The notes: generated by a model from the sequence alone, not told the origin. Numbered from the stretch's first letter, positions 12,609-24,114 are shown. The stretch: DNA of 64,000 nt from Takakia lepidozioides (GCA_030704615.1 CM060734.1:45960042-46024041); one strand, 5' to 3'. Numbers and translations are program-made.

Positions 12609-13293
12609 AAAATTGAACCAGGAACAAAAGTGATTGAGGATATAGGTCATCTAGAGAGGACATGCCTAAATATTCTTATAAAACGCAAGGAATGGAGTCG
12701 CCAACGAATCTAATAGAGGATTAAACTAGAAGAGAATAATTGAAATAAAAGACGGCGATAATATCAGCCGGAAAAAAATTTCGCTAGCGAATCAGAATAC
12801 ATCTCTATAACAAAGATAATACAAAACCTGGGGTCTGCAAAAAATGAACTTTGACAAGAGGAAATGTTTACAAACATTAATAGAGTTAGAATTAGTTTGA
12901 TTTCGCAAGTGAATCAAAATGTTGAATAAAACACACAACTAATTATTTGGAATGATACTGATTTTGCAAACGAAACATACACCTCGGAAGGATCACTTTC
13001 AAACTCTCTGGAATGAGAAGGCATTCGAAATCGAGACAGAAAAATTTCAAGTAATCTCAAGTAAAAAGTATTTCGCCAGTGAAATAAAATCCTCATCAGG
13101 AAAACATTCGGGTTCTCTTGAATGGCAATGATTTCGCCAACGAAACAATATCCTCATCAAGAAAACATTCAAATTCTCTGGAATGACAATGATTTCACCA
13201 GGGAAAGAATCCATAATAGAAAACAAAACAGAGAAAATCCAGGTTCAATTTGGTTAAGGACATACCAGACCTCCCCATGCCTCGGGAGTAGCT

Positions 13294-13638
13294 ATGTTGT
13301 CATGTTCTCAGGTGCAATCTGTTCCACCACCTATTGACTTGGAGCATGTTGACCGTGATTTCACTGAAGGTGATTATGAGTCTCTTTTGGCATTGGATGA
13401 GGGCATTGATGTTGGATACCGTGGCGTGGCATTAGAGATCATAGCTTCACGTCTTCCTTTGACTATGTATTCTCCATCACATCCTATGCCGGAAATCTGC
13501 TCTATCTGTTTTGAATCGTTCAGTTTCGGGGAGAAGTACCGAAAGCTGTTTGTTTGCAATCACATATTTCACCAGGAGCGCATTGATAAATGGCTGCAAA
13601 TTGTAGCTACCTACCCAGTTTGCAAGGATGAGCTGTAA
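13294..13638 (+). CDS. RING-H2-like ORF with lost zinc ligands
   Basis: A 114-codon frame with the C-terminal pattern ICSICFESF, then VCNHIFHQERIDKWL and YPVCKDEL. This is the RING-H2 layout of plant E3 ubiquitin ligases, which recruit E2 enzymes. Two of the eight zinc ligands are replaced: the Cys expected after HIFHQE is Arg (CGC codon) and the first Cys of the CPxC pair is Tyr (TAC), each one transition away from TGC. A normal zinc-binding RING is therefore unlikely and I regard it as a degenerate gene or a captured fragment. The 5' border is uncertain because an upstream exon could end near 13,310 (TTCTCAG acceptor). It lies among the TTTCGC palindromes and may belong to the same mobile unit. 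Confidence 0.5.
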   Translation: MLSCSQVQSVPPPIDLEHVDRDFTEGDYESLLALDEGIDVGYRGVALEIIASRLPLTMYSPSHPMPEICSICFESFSFGEKYRKLFVCNHIFHQERIDKWLQIVATYPVCKDEL

Positions 13639-15248
13639 AATTAGGTGCTCAAAAGACTTTAAGAGATTGGGTACAATGTTAGAAACTGTTTTTTAATAAT
13701 GTACCTACTTTAGCACAAGTCAAGAATTTTGGAATAACTCCAACGTGTTTAAATTCGCTAGTGAAACACTAAGAGCATGGCATCTGTATTGTTGAGCATC
13801 TCCATCATGGGCCCGATCAAGTGAGATTGCTCTTGATGCTCTAGCATTGACGTTTTGTTTTATCTCCATGTGTTGTGAAGCTCTAATATAACTGAAATTA
13901 GAAATCAATCCCACTTCATTGCCTTAAATGGGTGAAGAACCATCTTTCTCTTCCACTCTGCTTTGTAGAAAGTGGGTCTCAGACGGCTATGAATAGCAAA
14001 GACGTAACACGGGCAAAGCCCAAGAAACCTGGGAAGGCTGTAATATCAAGCAGCCATGTAGAACGAAGAGCACCAATAAAACAACTCTTGCACAATTGCA
14101 CCAGGCAGTTAATATACTTTCAGACAATAGGATTTTTAAGCTTGCACCATGATAGAACTCATATCATCTTTTCTCTTTCTCTATCACTGTGTATTATGAG
14201 AGTAGTCCTGGATTGTAGTCCTGGCTCTTGTTGTCTTACATCGACACTCGACCTATAGCCATAGCATTGCTGGTTGTTGCCAGAACCATAAGTAGGTTGC
14301 ATTTTTAAAGTTCATTGGAGTGTACCATGATGCAAGCCTCCATCCAATGCACAAAACAAGCTCCCATACCTGGTGTGTTAGAACAGTTCCAGGAGAACAT
14401 CCAGTGGGGCTAAGCGTATGGCCTCGACATTCACAATGAGTGCATATGTTAAAACTATTGTTTCTTAGATTTCATGCCAGCTTCCATTTCAATGACTTTG
14501 ACTGTTTGCTTTAACATATTCTCTAAGGTTAACCTCACAGATAGAGGGAGCATAGACCAAATCTGCTGCATTTGTTGCTCCGAAAAGTATCTTCTGGTGA
14601 GCCGTCAGTCAAGCATTGTATATCGTTGGAGTCTGCCATTGCTCACCCTGGAGACAAATGATATCCTTAAATTAAGTCCTCGAAACCTTTTGCCCTCGAA
14701 ACCATTGAATAATGACGTTCTCAACGATACCTTCATTTTTTCGTAGGCGAAAAGCAATACATTTTCTTATTTCACTGGCGAATCCCGTTGTTTGCCTCAT
14801 TTTTCAACGTTGGTGGGGATATTTCATTCCTCAAGAATTCTTTTTTTGTCATGTTCAATTGTCTTCTAACGTCCTACTTCTTTATTTTTCTTAATTTCCA
14901 AAGCCTTCAATTTCTTCGATTCGATTAATGCCTTTTGCCTTTCCGTTTCAGCCTCAGCAGGATTATTGGTTGAATCAATCTAAACCCTTCATAACCTTCC
15001 GTGTAACCGGAGAGGCTAGTCATTCCCTGCAGCTAGTTATGTCAAGTAACATGTCGAAGCCTTTGGTTACCCTTTCATTATTTTGGTGGCGAATCCCTTT
15101 GTTTGCCTCATTATATGAAGTCGTTAAATGATTGATTGTTTTTTTGGTATCATGAATGGTGTTGGTTATTATGAGTTTGTTGTTCCCAGTGTGTGTTTAG
15201 GGTAGGATACCATACCTATACATAGTTGGAACTTGGAGCTAAAATATC
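13639..15248. other. Non-coding, AT-rich, with a few TTTCGC-type palindromes
   Basis: No supported gene. Two similar phrases, TGGCGAATCCC(G/T)TTGTTTGCCTCATT, occur at about 14,778 and 15,090, indicating a local duplication of a palindrome with its flank. Confidence 0.4.
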
Positions 15249-16545
15249 GTGTGTAGGTTGGCTTCAAATATGGCTCGAACGAAAAACACAACGCGTGTTG
15301 TACATCCAGAAAATCCTCCAACGCGTCTTTTGCCTACAAGATTTCCAGAACCAAATCGTCCTGATAGACGACAAAGATTGCGGAATGATGTAAGTTTGGA
15401 ATTTGTGGATCATGGGTTTTATGTGGCCCCTTTACAAAAACAAGGACATTCACAGACACCGTCTGCAGGATTATATGTGACAATTGATCCACTGACAGAT
15501 CTCTTACGACTACACGACGCACAATTGTTGGGCATACTGAGAGGGACAACTTGAAGCAGGAAAACGGATGACACGTCATTCAAAGCTAAGGTACAGTTAG
15601 TGTATACAAGGGATGAGCCGAACATGTACAAGCTGCAAAAACAATGTTTGTGTCGATCAATACCGTCTGTACTTCTTGAAAGGCCAAACCCCATGAAAGA
15701 TCTTCAATACCCTTGTGAAATGGTGGAGTGCACTTGATGAGGATGAGCGAACTCATACAGAACAACGATCGATCTTAGCGATGGAAAAACCTCTAGAGGC
15801 GAGAGTTCGAGATAGAACTCAAAGGGATGAAGTATTACGACGACGGGAACGAACAAGGGTTGCGGAAGCTAATACACCTGCACAACAACCACCACGAAGG
15901 GCCCCTGCCACAATCGAGAATCCCGAAAAAAAGTTCAAGAGTACAGAGATCGTGCCTTCCCAGTATCCAATCCACGTGGATCTAGTTGTGCGGACACCTA
16001 CTCCAATTGGACAAAGAGGAACGAGATCGGGAATGCACCACCAGATCTTGAACCTAAATGTTACCCAATGGGTCCAGATGAAGAGGAGGAGAATGAGCAA
16101 ATGGACGTTTCCACCCATGTCGCAAAGGGTTAGAATGCCTACAATGATGGATTTTGGAGGAAACATAGATGAATGTTGGGGCAAGGATATCTCTGGGGCA
16201 GGGAATTTCAGTTTTCAGTTCAGATGAAGATGATGAGGGACGTATACACACCAACAACTAACCAACAAGTTTTTAATATTGAGAATGCGAGAAATGTATA
16301 CACTATGCTCTGCAACCCTACTATTGATGTATGTGCAATGACATTGCGCCCGATTACTTTTGATGATGGATCAAGGGTTCAACCAGTCTTATTTGCAGGA
16401 AAGAAAGCCCGAAAAGTGTTTCAACAAACATGGGAGAAATTTAAAGAGTCTCCATCAACAGCAGGATTGGATGAGTCGGAAAGAAAACAACAATTTTTGC
16501 AGTCTATAAGGTGGGAGCCAGTGGATGGACAACACGTGAGAGCAG
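15249..16545 (+). pseudogene. Unrecognised ORF set ending in a ParB-like DGQH motif, truncated by gypsy pol
   Basis: Three consecutive plus-strand frames (15,249-15,554; 15,715-16,227; 16,173-16,560) appear to be pieces of one gene. The first starts MARTKNTTRVVHPENPP and is basic; the second has KWWSALDEDERTHTEQR and an Arg/Glu-rich stretch; the third reads IENARNVYTMLCNPTIDVCA and ends WEPVDGQHVRAACTEVA. The VDGQHVRAA segment resembles the DG-x-H-R box of the ParB/sulfiredoxin superfamily and the DGNHRLLAW of the ParB-MTase gene in the 15-kb element. The likeness is short, so this is a tentative call. At about 16,545 the sequence switches abruptly into a gypsy reverse transcriptase, so the gene lost its 3' part. 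Confidence 0.35.
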
Positions 16546-19103
16546 CATGTACAGAGGTCGCATTGCTCCTGCAGAGTTTCAGAGGGTCATGGATAGGATT
16601 CTTGCGGGGCTAGACTTTTCTCGGTGCTACATTGATGACATCATCATCTTTAGTGCCACGATTGAGGAGCACGAGAGACACCTTCAGATGGTGTTTGAGC
16701 GCTTGAGAGCGCATGGGTTGAAATTGCACCCTGGGAAGTGCAAGTTCTTCCACAACCAGATTGAGTATCTGGGCCACATGATATACCCTAGAGGATTGGG
16801 TGTTCAAAAGACGAAGGTGGAGGCCATTGCACGCATTCCACGCCCCATCGATGTTAGCAGAGTTCGTGCTTTCATGGGGTTGACAAACTACTATCGACGG
16901 TTTGTCAAGGGATTTAGCAGCATTGCAAAGGGTTGACCAATGTGGGTCAGGAGTGGCAGTGGGAGGAGGAGCAGGAGGAAGCCTTTGAGGAACTCAAGGC
17001 TCAATTGACTTCTGCGCCTATTCTGAGGCGGCATATTCGGGGGCGGTCTTTCCAGCTACATACGGATTGGAGTATGCTGGGGATTGGAGCAGTGCTCACA
17101 CATGTGGATGATGAGGGAAGAGAGTTCGTAGTGGTATATGCTAGTCGCTCGAACAATGATGCCGAGGCGAAGTATAGTTCAATGAAGGGGAGTGTCTAGC
17201 TGCAGTATGGGCAGTGGCACATTTTAGATGTTACCTCTATGGCAATTTTTTCACCCTTGTCACGGATCACCAACCATTGAAGTGGTTGATGGAGTCAGAC
17301 AAACTTACAGGGAAGCTTGCACGGTGGGCACTTATGCTTCAAGAGTACGACTTCCAGGTGATGCATCGAGCCGGAATAGTCAACCGGGATGCGGATGGAT
17401 TGAGTCGCAATCCATGCACAAGTGAGCTTGATGATACAGGAGCTCGTTGGCATGGTGAGACGGACGAGGAGATGGTCCCATGATGGCACGCATCTACATT
17501 TTTATGCACTCTAGCAATGGGAGCGCAAGTTGGTCTATCCCATGCAATTGGTCATAGAGATAATGTGCATGACAATCCAGAGATCAGTGAGGAGCTTGGT
17601 GGTGCTAAGGATATACATGAAGATGCAGCAGTGTTGGCCTACCTTCGTACTAGAGAGACAACGGCCAGTGTGACTGCTAAGGAAAGAGATCGGATCCTAC
17701 AACGAGCCAAGAGGTTCAAGTGGGAGGGGACTCACCTACTCCGAGTATGGGAGGATGGATGAGTGAGGATTGTGCCTCATCCAATACAAGGAGCGCGATT
17801 GGTACGCCATGTCCATGAGGAGTTGGGACATTTTGGGGTGCGACGCACTCATAGTTTGCTGCAATGACAGTATTGGTGGCGGGGCATGCACACGGAGGTG
17901 CAATAGTTAGTGCATGGTGTGTGATAGAGTGCGGGCATTCTTTCAATGCACCTACTCCACAATTGCATCTTTTAACCATATAGGGTTTAGGCTATCGTTG
18001 AAGTCTTGACTTCGCAGGCCCATTGTCACTAACGATTCGCCATAACAAGTATATGCTGGTGAAGGTGGAACATTTCTCCAAATAGATTGAAGTGGTGGCA
18101 TTGTCTGACAAGGCAAGTGAGGGGGTTGCGTATGCATTCTTAGATCGAGTGCTTAGCCAATTTGGTGTTCCAGCGGAGGTACTCACGGACCAAATGAGAG
18201 AGTTCTTGGGGGAGTTTCAGGCTTTGTGTGAGCAAGCCTTGATAGATCACCGCACTACTTCTCGGGGTCATTCCGAGGCTGATGGCTTGGCCGAGAGGGT
18301 TGTGCAAACAGTCAAGCGAGGCTTACGCAAGTATGGCTTGCAGAAGGGACACTTGGGAGATTGGGACCTTCAGCTACCTTGGTTGGTCATGGGTTACAGG
18401 TTTAGCAAACAAGCATCACTTGCCTCGTTCTCGCCTTATTTCCTTCTCTTTGGCCAAGAGCCGGATTTGTCTACATCTATTCGCAAAGAGACTGCAGTAG
18501 TCCTCAACCTTGATGATCCGGATGTGTGGACACAAGCATGTGCCCAACGGGCAGAGTTGTTCAAGAGAGTCATGCCTATGGCTTTTGAGAACCTTGCTAT
18601 TGCCCAACACCGAGACACATTGAGGTACGCCACTATATGTGGAGGGGATATTGGCCAGGTGTTCGGTGTTTCCATCCTGGGGACTATGTGTATCTGCAGC
18701 AGACAGCGCCTATGACCTTGGATGTCACAGCAGGTCGTGTGATTCTAAGGGTCCGGGAGGTGTTGCCTTCAGGAGTGTTGATTCTGGAGGGTCGAGATGG
18801 CATGGTATGGAAGGACCATATGCGCAATTGTGCGCCATGTCACCTTCCACACATGTGGATGGGAAGATAGATCCCAACCTTGCAGTGGTACCTGCAGGGT
18901 TGCGTTGCATGCTATGTGGGCATGCTGGGAGTGCCGCGACCATGTTGGTGTGTGACAAATGCTTAAGGGGGTGGCACATGGGATGCTTGACACTGCCACT
19001 TGAGGAGGTTCCTAGTGGAGAATGGTTGTGTCCACGATGCTTTGGACAGAGGCAGTGGGGCATGACAGTGGCAAGGTTGACAAGTGATCCAAGGTCTAGC
19101 TAA
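16546..19103 (+). pseudogene. Ty3/gypsy pol fragment: RT, RNase H, integrase, C-terminal PHD finger
   Basis: Starts inside the reverse transcriptase (CYIDDIIIFS catalytic block, then FHNQIEYLGH and VRAFMGLTNYYRRFVKGF), continues with RNase H (LHTDWSMLGIGAVL; TLVTDHQPLKWLM), the integrase core (FGVPAEVLTD, ALIDHRTTSRGHSEADG with the catalytic E displaced or lost, ERVVQTVKRGLR) and an integrase C-terminal module (FHPGDYVYLQQTAP). A PHD finger follows at about 18,895-19,050: C-x2-C, C-x2-C, H-x2-C, C-x2-C as in RCMLC, VCDKCLRGWHMGC and WLCPRC. Pol frames are interrupted by frameshifts near 16,935, 17,200 and 18,640, and the PHD lies in a different frame from the integrase tail. The 5' half (gag, protease) is absent. 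Chromoviruses carry a chromodomain at this place; a PHD could play the same histone-reading role in target choice. Confidence 0.85.
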
Positions 19104-19311
19104 CGGGAGTTCGATGCCATAGACACCCAATTGAAGCCGTGGATTGCAGGAAGGCGAGTAACGATGGGGCTACTTTTGCACTCGGCCTCTTGATCTATTG
19201 ACTTCAGATAGTGGGACTTGGGCGATTGATGACCAAGCGATGATCTTATTGGGATGGATACTTGTCAGCTATCTGGTGTTAGAGGGACCTAATCACCGGC
19301 TAGGGGGCGAT
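19104..19311. other. Gypsy 3' untranslated region with polypurine tract
   Basis: The purine-rich TAGGGGGCGA at 19,301-19,310 directly precedes TGTGATATAGC, the layout expected for a polypurine tract and LTR start. Confidence 0.5.
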
Positions 19312-19910
19312 TGTGATATAGCTTTCTAGGATTGTATGCTTAGATTGTGTGGTGGACAACGATGTATGTTGTGGCACTATGCTTAAGTGCACGACAGCTG
19401 TCATGGTTTTAGTCATGGTTATCTAGAATTACCTACTTCTAGTTAACTAGGGCATTTTAGATATCTATATTTATATTTTGTGTGTTGGGACTTCATTGGG
19501 TCTCACATGCCAAGTGAGGTGTCGAGCCTCACTTGGGACATGGGGATAGGTTTTCCCCTTGTGAGGATGGAGGAGGCTCATCTTCTTGTTGTTGAGCCTC
19601 CATGAGCCTCTCTCACCTTCATAGCTCTAGGTATTGAGAATGAGTGTGTTGAGGGCTTTGTAAGGTGGATTCCTTAAGCAAAGGTGCCCTTGGCTTGACT
19701 TAGTGTATGTGATAGGGTGGATTTCACTTGGAAGGACTAAGGCTTGTTCTTAGTGTGATTGCTTCATGCTTGGAGATCTTTCATTGTCTTCCATTTCTCT
19801 CATTTCTCATCTCTTATTTATTGTGGTATAGCTTTCTAGGATTGTGTGCTTAGATTGTGTGGTGGACAGCGATGTATGTTGTGGCACGATGCTTAAGTGC
19901 ACGACAAACA
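19312..19910 (+). repeat. Probable gypsy LTR and a second LTR-start copy
   Basis: About 90 bp starting TGTGATATAGCTTTCTAGG at 19,312 recur at 19,822 as TGTGGTATAGCTTTCTAGG with high identity, ending near GCTTAAGTGCACGACA in both. The first follows a polypurine tract, so it is likely the 3' LTR of the pol fragment; the second looks like the beginning of a further LTR copy broken at about 19,908. The exact LTR 3' end is not resolved. Confidence 0.5.
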
Positions 19911-20860
19911 TGACAATTCACCCCAAAAATCAAAAATCAAAATCAAAATAAAATAACAGCCTTGGCGAGGAGCCATTTTCGTAGAGGGAAACAGGCTCGA
20001 CATTAAGGTGGCGTCAACGCCACCTTAATTCCCAGCCCCTGTTAGAGCTTAATTCCAGCCCATAAGACCAACCAGATTAAGGTGGCAGGTGAATTGTCAT
20101 GTTCCAATAGGGGCTGGGAATTAAGGTGTCGGTTAGAGCTTAATTCCAGCCCAGAAGACCAACCAGATTAAGGTGGCAGGTGAAATGTCATGTTCCAATA
20201 GGGGCTGGGAATTAAGGTGTCGGTTAGAGCTTAATTCCAGCCCAGAAGACCAACCAGATTAAGGTGGCAGGTGAATTGTCATGTTCCAACAGGGGCTGGG
20301 AATTAAGGTGTCGGTTAGAGCTTAATTCCAACCCAGAAGACCAACCAGATTAAGGTGGCAGGTGAATTGTCATGTTCCAACAGGGGCTGGGAATTAAGGT
20401 GTCATTGACGACACCTTAATCTAGCACATTCGGAGAAGAAAAATAAATAAAAATAAAAATAAAAATCTGTCTGTTAGAGCTTAATTCCAGCCTAGAAGAC
20501 CAACCAGATTAAGGTGGCAGGTGAATTGTCATGTTCCAAAATCAGTTTTATTTATTTATTTATTTAATTTTAGGCCCTCTTTGAATGTGCCAGATTAAGG
20601 TGTCGTCACGACACCTTAATTCCCAGTCCCTGTTGGAACATTACAATTCACCCCAAAAACAAAACAAAAAAAAACTAAAAACTAAATAAAAGCCTTGGCG
20701 AGCAACCATGTTCGTAGAGGGAAACAGGCTCGGCATTAAGGTGGCGTCAACGCCACCTTAATTCCCAGCCCCTGTTGGAGCTTAATTCCAGCCCAGAAGA
20801 CCAGCCAGATTAAGGTGGCGTCAAGGTGGCGTCAACGCCACCTTAATCTGACACATTCGT
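19911..20860. repeat. Tandem/inverted MITE-type repeat cluster (about 91-bp unit)
   Basis: A unit with GTTAGAGCTTAATTCCAGCC, CAGATTAAGGTGGCAGGTGA and AGGGGCTGGGAATTAAGGTG repeats at about 20,041, 20,132, 20,223 and 20,314, a 91-bp period. The cluster contains foldback sequences such as AGGTGGCGTCAACGCCACCT (about 20,008, 20,740 and 20,835) and AAGGTGTCGTCACGACACCT (about 20,597). The outer segment with AATTCACCCCAAAAA, GCCTTGGCGAG and GTAGAGGGAAACAGGCTCG is present twice (from about 19,915 and 20,645) as a direct copy. This looks like nested foldback/MITE insertions that expanded in tandem. Confidence 0.7.
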
Positions 20861-21436
20861 CTCCTCTCGTCTCCCTCTCCTGTGGTCCGCGACAGAGGTG
20901 GTTTTGTGCAGAGCAGGGCTAATCTTTATAGACAATTCTGCATCAGTTTTGGGCTCAAAATCAGATAACAGTGGAAGTGCCTTTTCGGAATGACTCATTT
21001 GTTTTAAGACAGACATTTATGAAGCACCAGTTTCCCTGCCTTGCATGTTTGAAGATGTGTTTTCATGCTTCCTTTAGCGGTCCCCGGTCTGAATTCGTCA
21101 TTTTCATTCATCCACTCTCTTTCTCATCCATCTTTTCTCATCACATATTCATCCATCGTTCATCCATCGTTCATCCATCGTTCATCCACTCCTTTCATCC
21201 AACTCCTTTTCAAAACACACTCAAACATCAATCAACCACTCCACAATGTTGCTGCTAACCCGCAGGCTCACTCTTTTAAAAAAATGCTTCATTTTCGATG
21301 CTTGAATCCCACGGTAATAGGGCTTCCAGCAGGTACAAGTCCGCGGCAATAGGGCGAAAACTGTGAGCAGAATCATGCTCACAGTTTTTTCTGCTCACAA
21401 TCTAGCACGCCCCCGGGCGCGCAGTGAATGTGAAAT

Positions 21437-21474
<38 letters not shown>

Positions 21475-21926
21475 GGATGCTTGTTGGATATGCAGAAGGA
21501 GAGTAGTGGTAGGTTCCTCATGCTTAAGATACTTGGGGAAGGGTAGGTTCTTGGAGTATAGAGGCTGACCTGGCTTGATGGAGGCTAGAAGTGTGGAGCC
21601 CTGTGGGAGTTGTAACAGGAATGGGGATTGTCAGGTGGCTGCTGATGCGTGAGTATGAGGATAGTGGCTGATGAACTGGAGAAACGTGGGCCGCAAAACA
21701 GGCCCATTGGAGGGCCTCCTGACTATGGGTTCCAGGTGGGGGGTGAGCTAACCCTCTACCAGACCATGAATGTTGAGTTGTTGAGCCTGAGGCCCCGAAA
21801 ATGCAGTCTCTAGGGTGGGGGTTGGCAAAGGATTGGATGTTCATGGGGCAGGTAAGCGGGCTAGAGTAGTAGGAGTGTGTTAGGTGGAATGAGGTGATGA
21901 GGAGGGTGAGTATGTCTTGGGAAATA
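20861..21926. other. Non-coding; contains a 37-bp poly-G run
   Basis: Holds short ATCCATCGTTC tandem copies (about 21,151-21,185), a stem CTGTGAGCAGAATCATGCTCACAG (about 21,360-21,383), and an uninterrupted run of 37 G at 21,437-21,473. No supported gene. PPR-like sequence begins near 21,927. Confidence 0.6.
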
Positions 21927-22945
21927 ATGCTATGAATGGCTCAAAGAGATGTGTTTTCATGGAATGCCATGGTCTCAGGATATGCCCAGCATGGGTCTGG
22001 TAAGGCTGCTTTGGCGATGTATGAGCAAATGAGATGGGAAGGGGGTGAAGCCTGACAGAGTCACATACATTTGTGCTCTCAATGCATGTGCCAGTCTGGC
22101 AGCCCTGGAAAAGGGCAAAGAGGTTCATGCTGGTATTGATAAGGCCAGAATTCTCCAGATATTACTCTGGAGAACGCCCTTGTTGACATGTATGCCAAAT
22201 GTGGGAGTATGAATGATGCACACAAAGTATTTAACAGTATGGCTCAGCAAAATGTGGTGTCAAGGAGTGCAATGATAGCAGGATATACTCAACATGGGTA
22301 TGGTAGGGAGACATTTGAGATCTATGAGCAAATGATATGGGAAGGGGTGATGCCTGATAGGGTCACATTCACTTGCATTCTCAATGCCTGTGCCAGTCTG
22401 GGAGACCTGGAAAAGGGCAAAGAGGTGCATGCTGACATCATGAAAGCTGGAATTGGGCTAGATTCCATTCTAGAGACTGCCCTGGTTAATATGTATGCCA
22501 AATGTGGGAGTATGAAGGATGCACGTCTAGTGTTTGACAGTATGGCGCAAAGAGATGTGGTGTCATGGAACACCACGACCTCAGGATTTGCACAGCATGG
22601 GTGTGGTAGCAAGGCCTTGGAGATTTGTGAGCAAATGCTACAGGAAGGAGTGAGGCCCAACAGGATCACGTTCAGTTGCGTTCTCAATGCATGTGCCAGC
22701 CTTGCAGCCTTGGAAAAGGGAAGAGAGGTCCATGCTGACATCAGCAAGGTGGGCATTGTGGCAGATACGATCCTGCAGAATGCCCTTGTTGACATGTATG
22801 CGAAGTTTGGGAGCATAGCGGATGCACGTCAAGTGTTTGACAGTATGGCTGAATAAAATGTGGTGTCGTGTAGTGCGATGATAGCCGGATATGCTCAGCA
22901 TGGATGTGGTAGGGATGCTCTCAAGATAGACATCAGTAGTTAGTT
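21927..22945 (+). pseudogene. PPR (PLS-type) gene fragment with frameshifts and stop
   Basis: At least three pentatricopeptide modules can be followed: MYAKCGSMNDAHKVFNSMAQ, MYAKCGSMKDARLVFDSMAQ and MYAKFGSIADARQVFDSMAE, each with the linker GKEVHADIMKAGI or a variant. PPR proteins bind organellar RNA. The array is broken: an extra G near 22,045 and a deletion near 22,150 shift frame, and a TAA stop follows DSMAE (about 22,855) while PPR sequence continues (VVSCSAMIAGYAQHGCG). There is no start, targeting peptide or C-terminal E/DYW part, so I call a pseudogene. It ends abruptly at about 22,950 beside a CACTA remnant. Confidence 0.85.
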
Positions 22946-22964
22946 GGCTTCTTCAATCGTACAA

Positions 22965-23802
22965 GGTAGCATGCATGCTTGGGAGAGCTTGGCACGAGGT
23001 GCCATCTCATCAGTTCTGCCAATGAGGGGTTTCGGTAGTGTGCCTGCAGTCGTGGGATGATTGGAAAATAGTGCATTTTCTAGCACCATCCCCATGTCGG
23101 CCCCATATCATAATCAGTGTCATTCATATCTCTAAGTAAAACCTTACGTCTTGTAGCGGTTGCAAAAAGGTAGAATGCAATATACTAGTGTATTGTGGCG
23201 CGGGTATACCTTGCGCGGGGCTTTCTTCCCTTGAACATCATCCTGATATCGGTCTTTGTTGAACTTTGGACACTTGGTGAGTTTCGCATCCTCTCCGTAG
23301 TACAGGGTTTTATCACATGGACATGCATGAAAAATCTTATAGCCCATCCCCACAGCATCCAAGGCTGCTCTTGCCTCTTTTCTTGATCGTGGCATTCTCG
23401 GCTTTAAATGTGGGGCAAGGATGTAGTCCGCAATAGTCCGCATTATGGCGGACATACCCACATTGCTTATGCCAAACCGGATTTGCAAATTCAGCAACAA
23501 CAAGATGGTTGAAAGTCTACTCACTGTGGCCCCTTCGTATAAGGGAGTTTTGGCTTCTTTTTCCATGTCATTCAAAGAGTCTGTGTCCTCATCTACCATC
23601 TGATGCATTAAGAGGTCCTCCATTGCTGCCACATCCTCATGCATAATTTCATTGTCATTGTTGTCCTCATCATCGGAGACCGCCATTTCAGACGGGGTCG
23701 GGTCCCTTTGATACGCACCCCCCTCCGAAGGAACAAAACCCCGGTTCATGACAAGATCATGAACTTCATGAATTAACGTCGTGGGGTTGTGGCCGGCATC
23801 CT
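22965..23802 (-). pseudogene. CACTA TNP2-like transposase, N-terminal part (two exons)
   Basis: Exon 23,802-23,210 encodes GHNPTTLIHEVHDLV, an acidic stretch, then LYEGATVSRLSTILLLLNLQ, ISNVGMSAIMRTIADYILAP, GMGYKIFHACPCDKTLYYGE and KCPKFNKDRYQDDVQGKKAP. A GT-AG intron (23,209-23,080) leads to exon 2, KMHYFPIIPRLQAHYRNPSL and AELMRWHLV. This order is diagnostic for TNP2 transposases, including the zinc-binding Cys region before the FPIIPRLQ motif; one Cys of the KCPKC pair has become Phe. The catalytic C-terminal part is missing because homology ends at about 22,965, so the gene is dead. Confidence 0.85.
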
Positions 23803-24114
23803 AAGATGCCAAAAACAACCATGTCATTATCAGTTTCCATACATGGCGTTGTTCATTATCATACAAGATAAAACCCAAAGTACACATTATACATACGAGG
23901 GGAATACATACATTGCTTCACCACATGAAGGAGACACTATATAATTCAAAATACCCAAATTCACATATAACGTCCACCCAAACTCCCTTGAATATAGCAT
24001 GAAAAACTGCATCCAAATACACATCAATGCCTATGTATATATATACACGGTGGAGGAAGCCACCTCAATGTACAAAATGTCTTCCTACGTCCATCTACAC
24101 ATGATGAAAGTCGG
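23803..24114. other. Intron or spacer between SET ORF and TNP2 exon
   Basis: AT-rich, no coding frame. Its lower edge ends in a CTTAG splice acceptor (minus strand) for the TNP2 exon. Confidence 0.4.

Larger units (their letters stand above)
11130..15110. repeat. Dispersed short palindromes, consensus TTTCGCYRGYGAAA
   Basis: About a dozen imperfect palindromes, for example TTTCGCCCACGAAA (about 11,143), TTTCGCCGACGAAA (11,262), TTTCGCTAGCGAAT (12,779), TTTCGCAAGTGAAT (12,901), TTTCGCCAGTGAAA (13,070), TTTCGCCAACGAAA (13,131), TTCGCTAGTGAAA (13,757), TTTCGTAGGCGAAA (14,743) and TTTCACTGGCGAAT (14,773). Those between 12,900 and 13,200 are spaced about 60 bp. They surround copy 3 of the methyltransferase family and the RING-like ORF. 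Confidence 0.6.

Noticed and set aside
15249-15290. MARTKNT start resembling the histone H3 N-terminus
   Set aside because: Only the first few residues match; the rest is unrelated to H3.
21300-21420. CCGCGG-AATAGGG and TGAGCAG words resembling the subterminal part of the ParB-MTase elements
   Set aside because: The order is reversed relative to the true ends on the same strand and CTATTTCATGAGC is missing, so I cannot call an element end.
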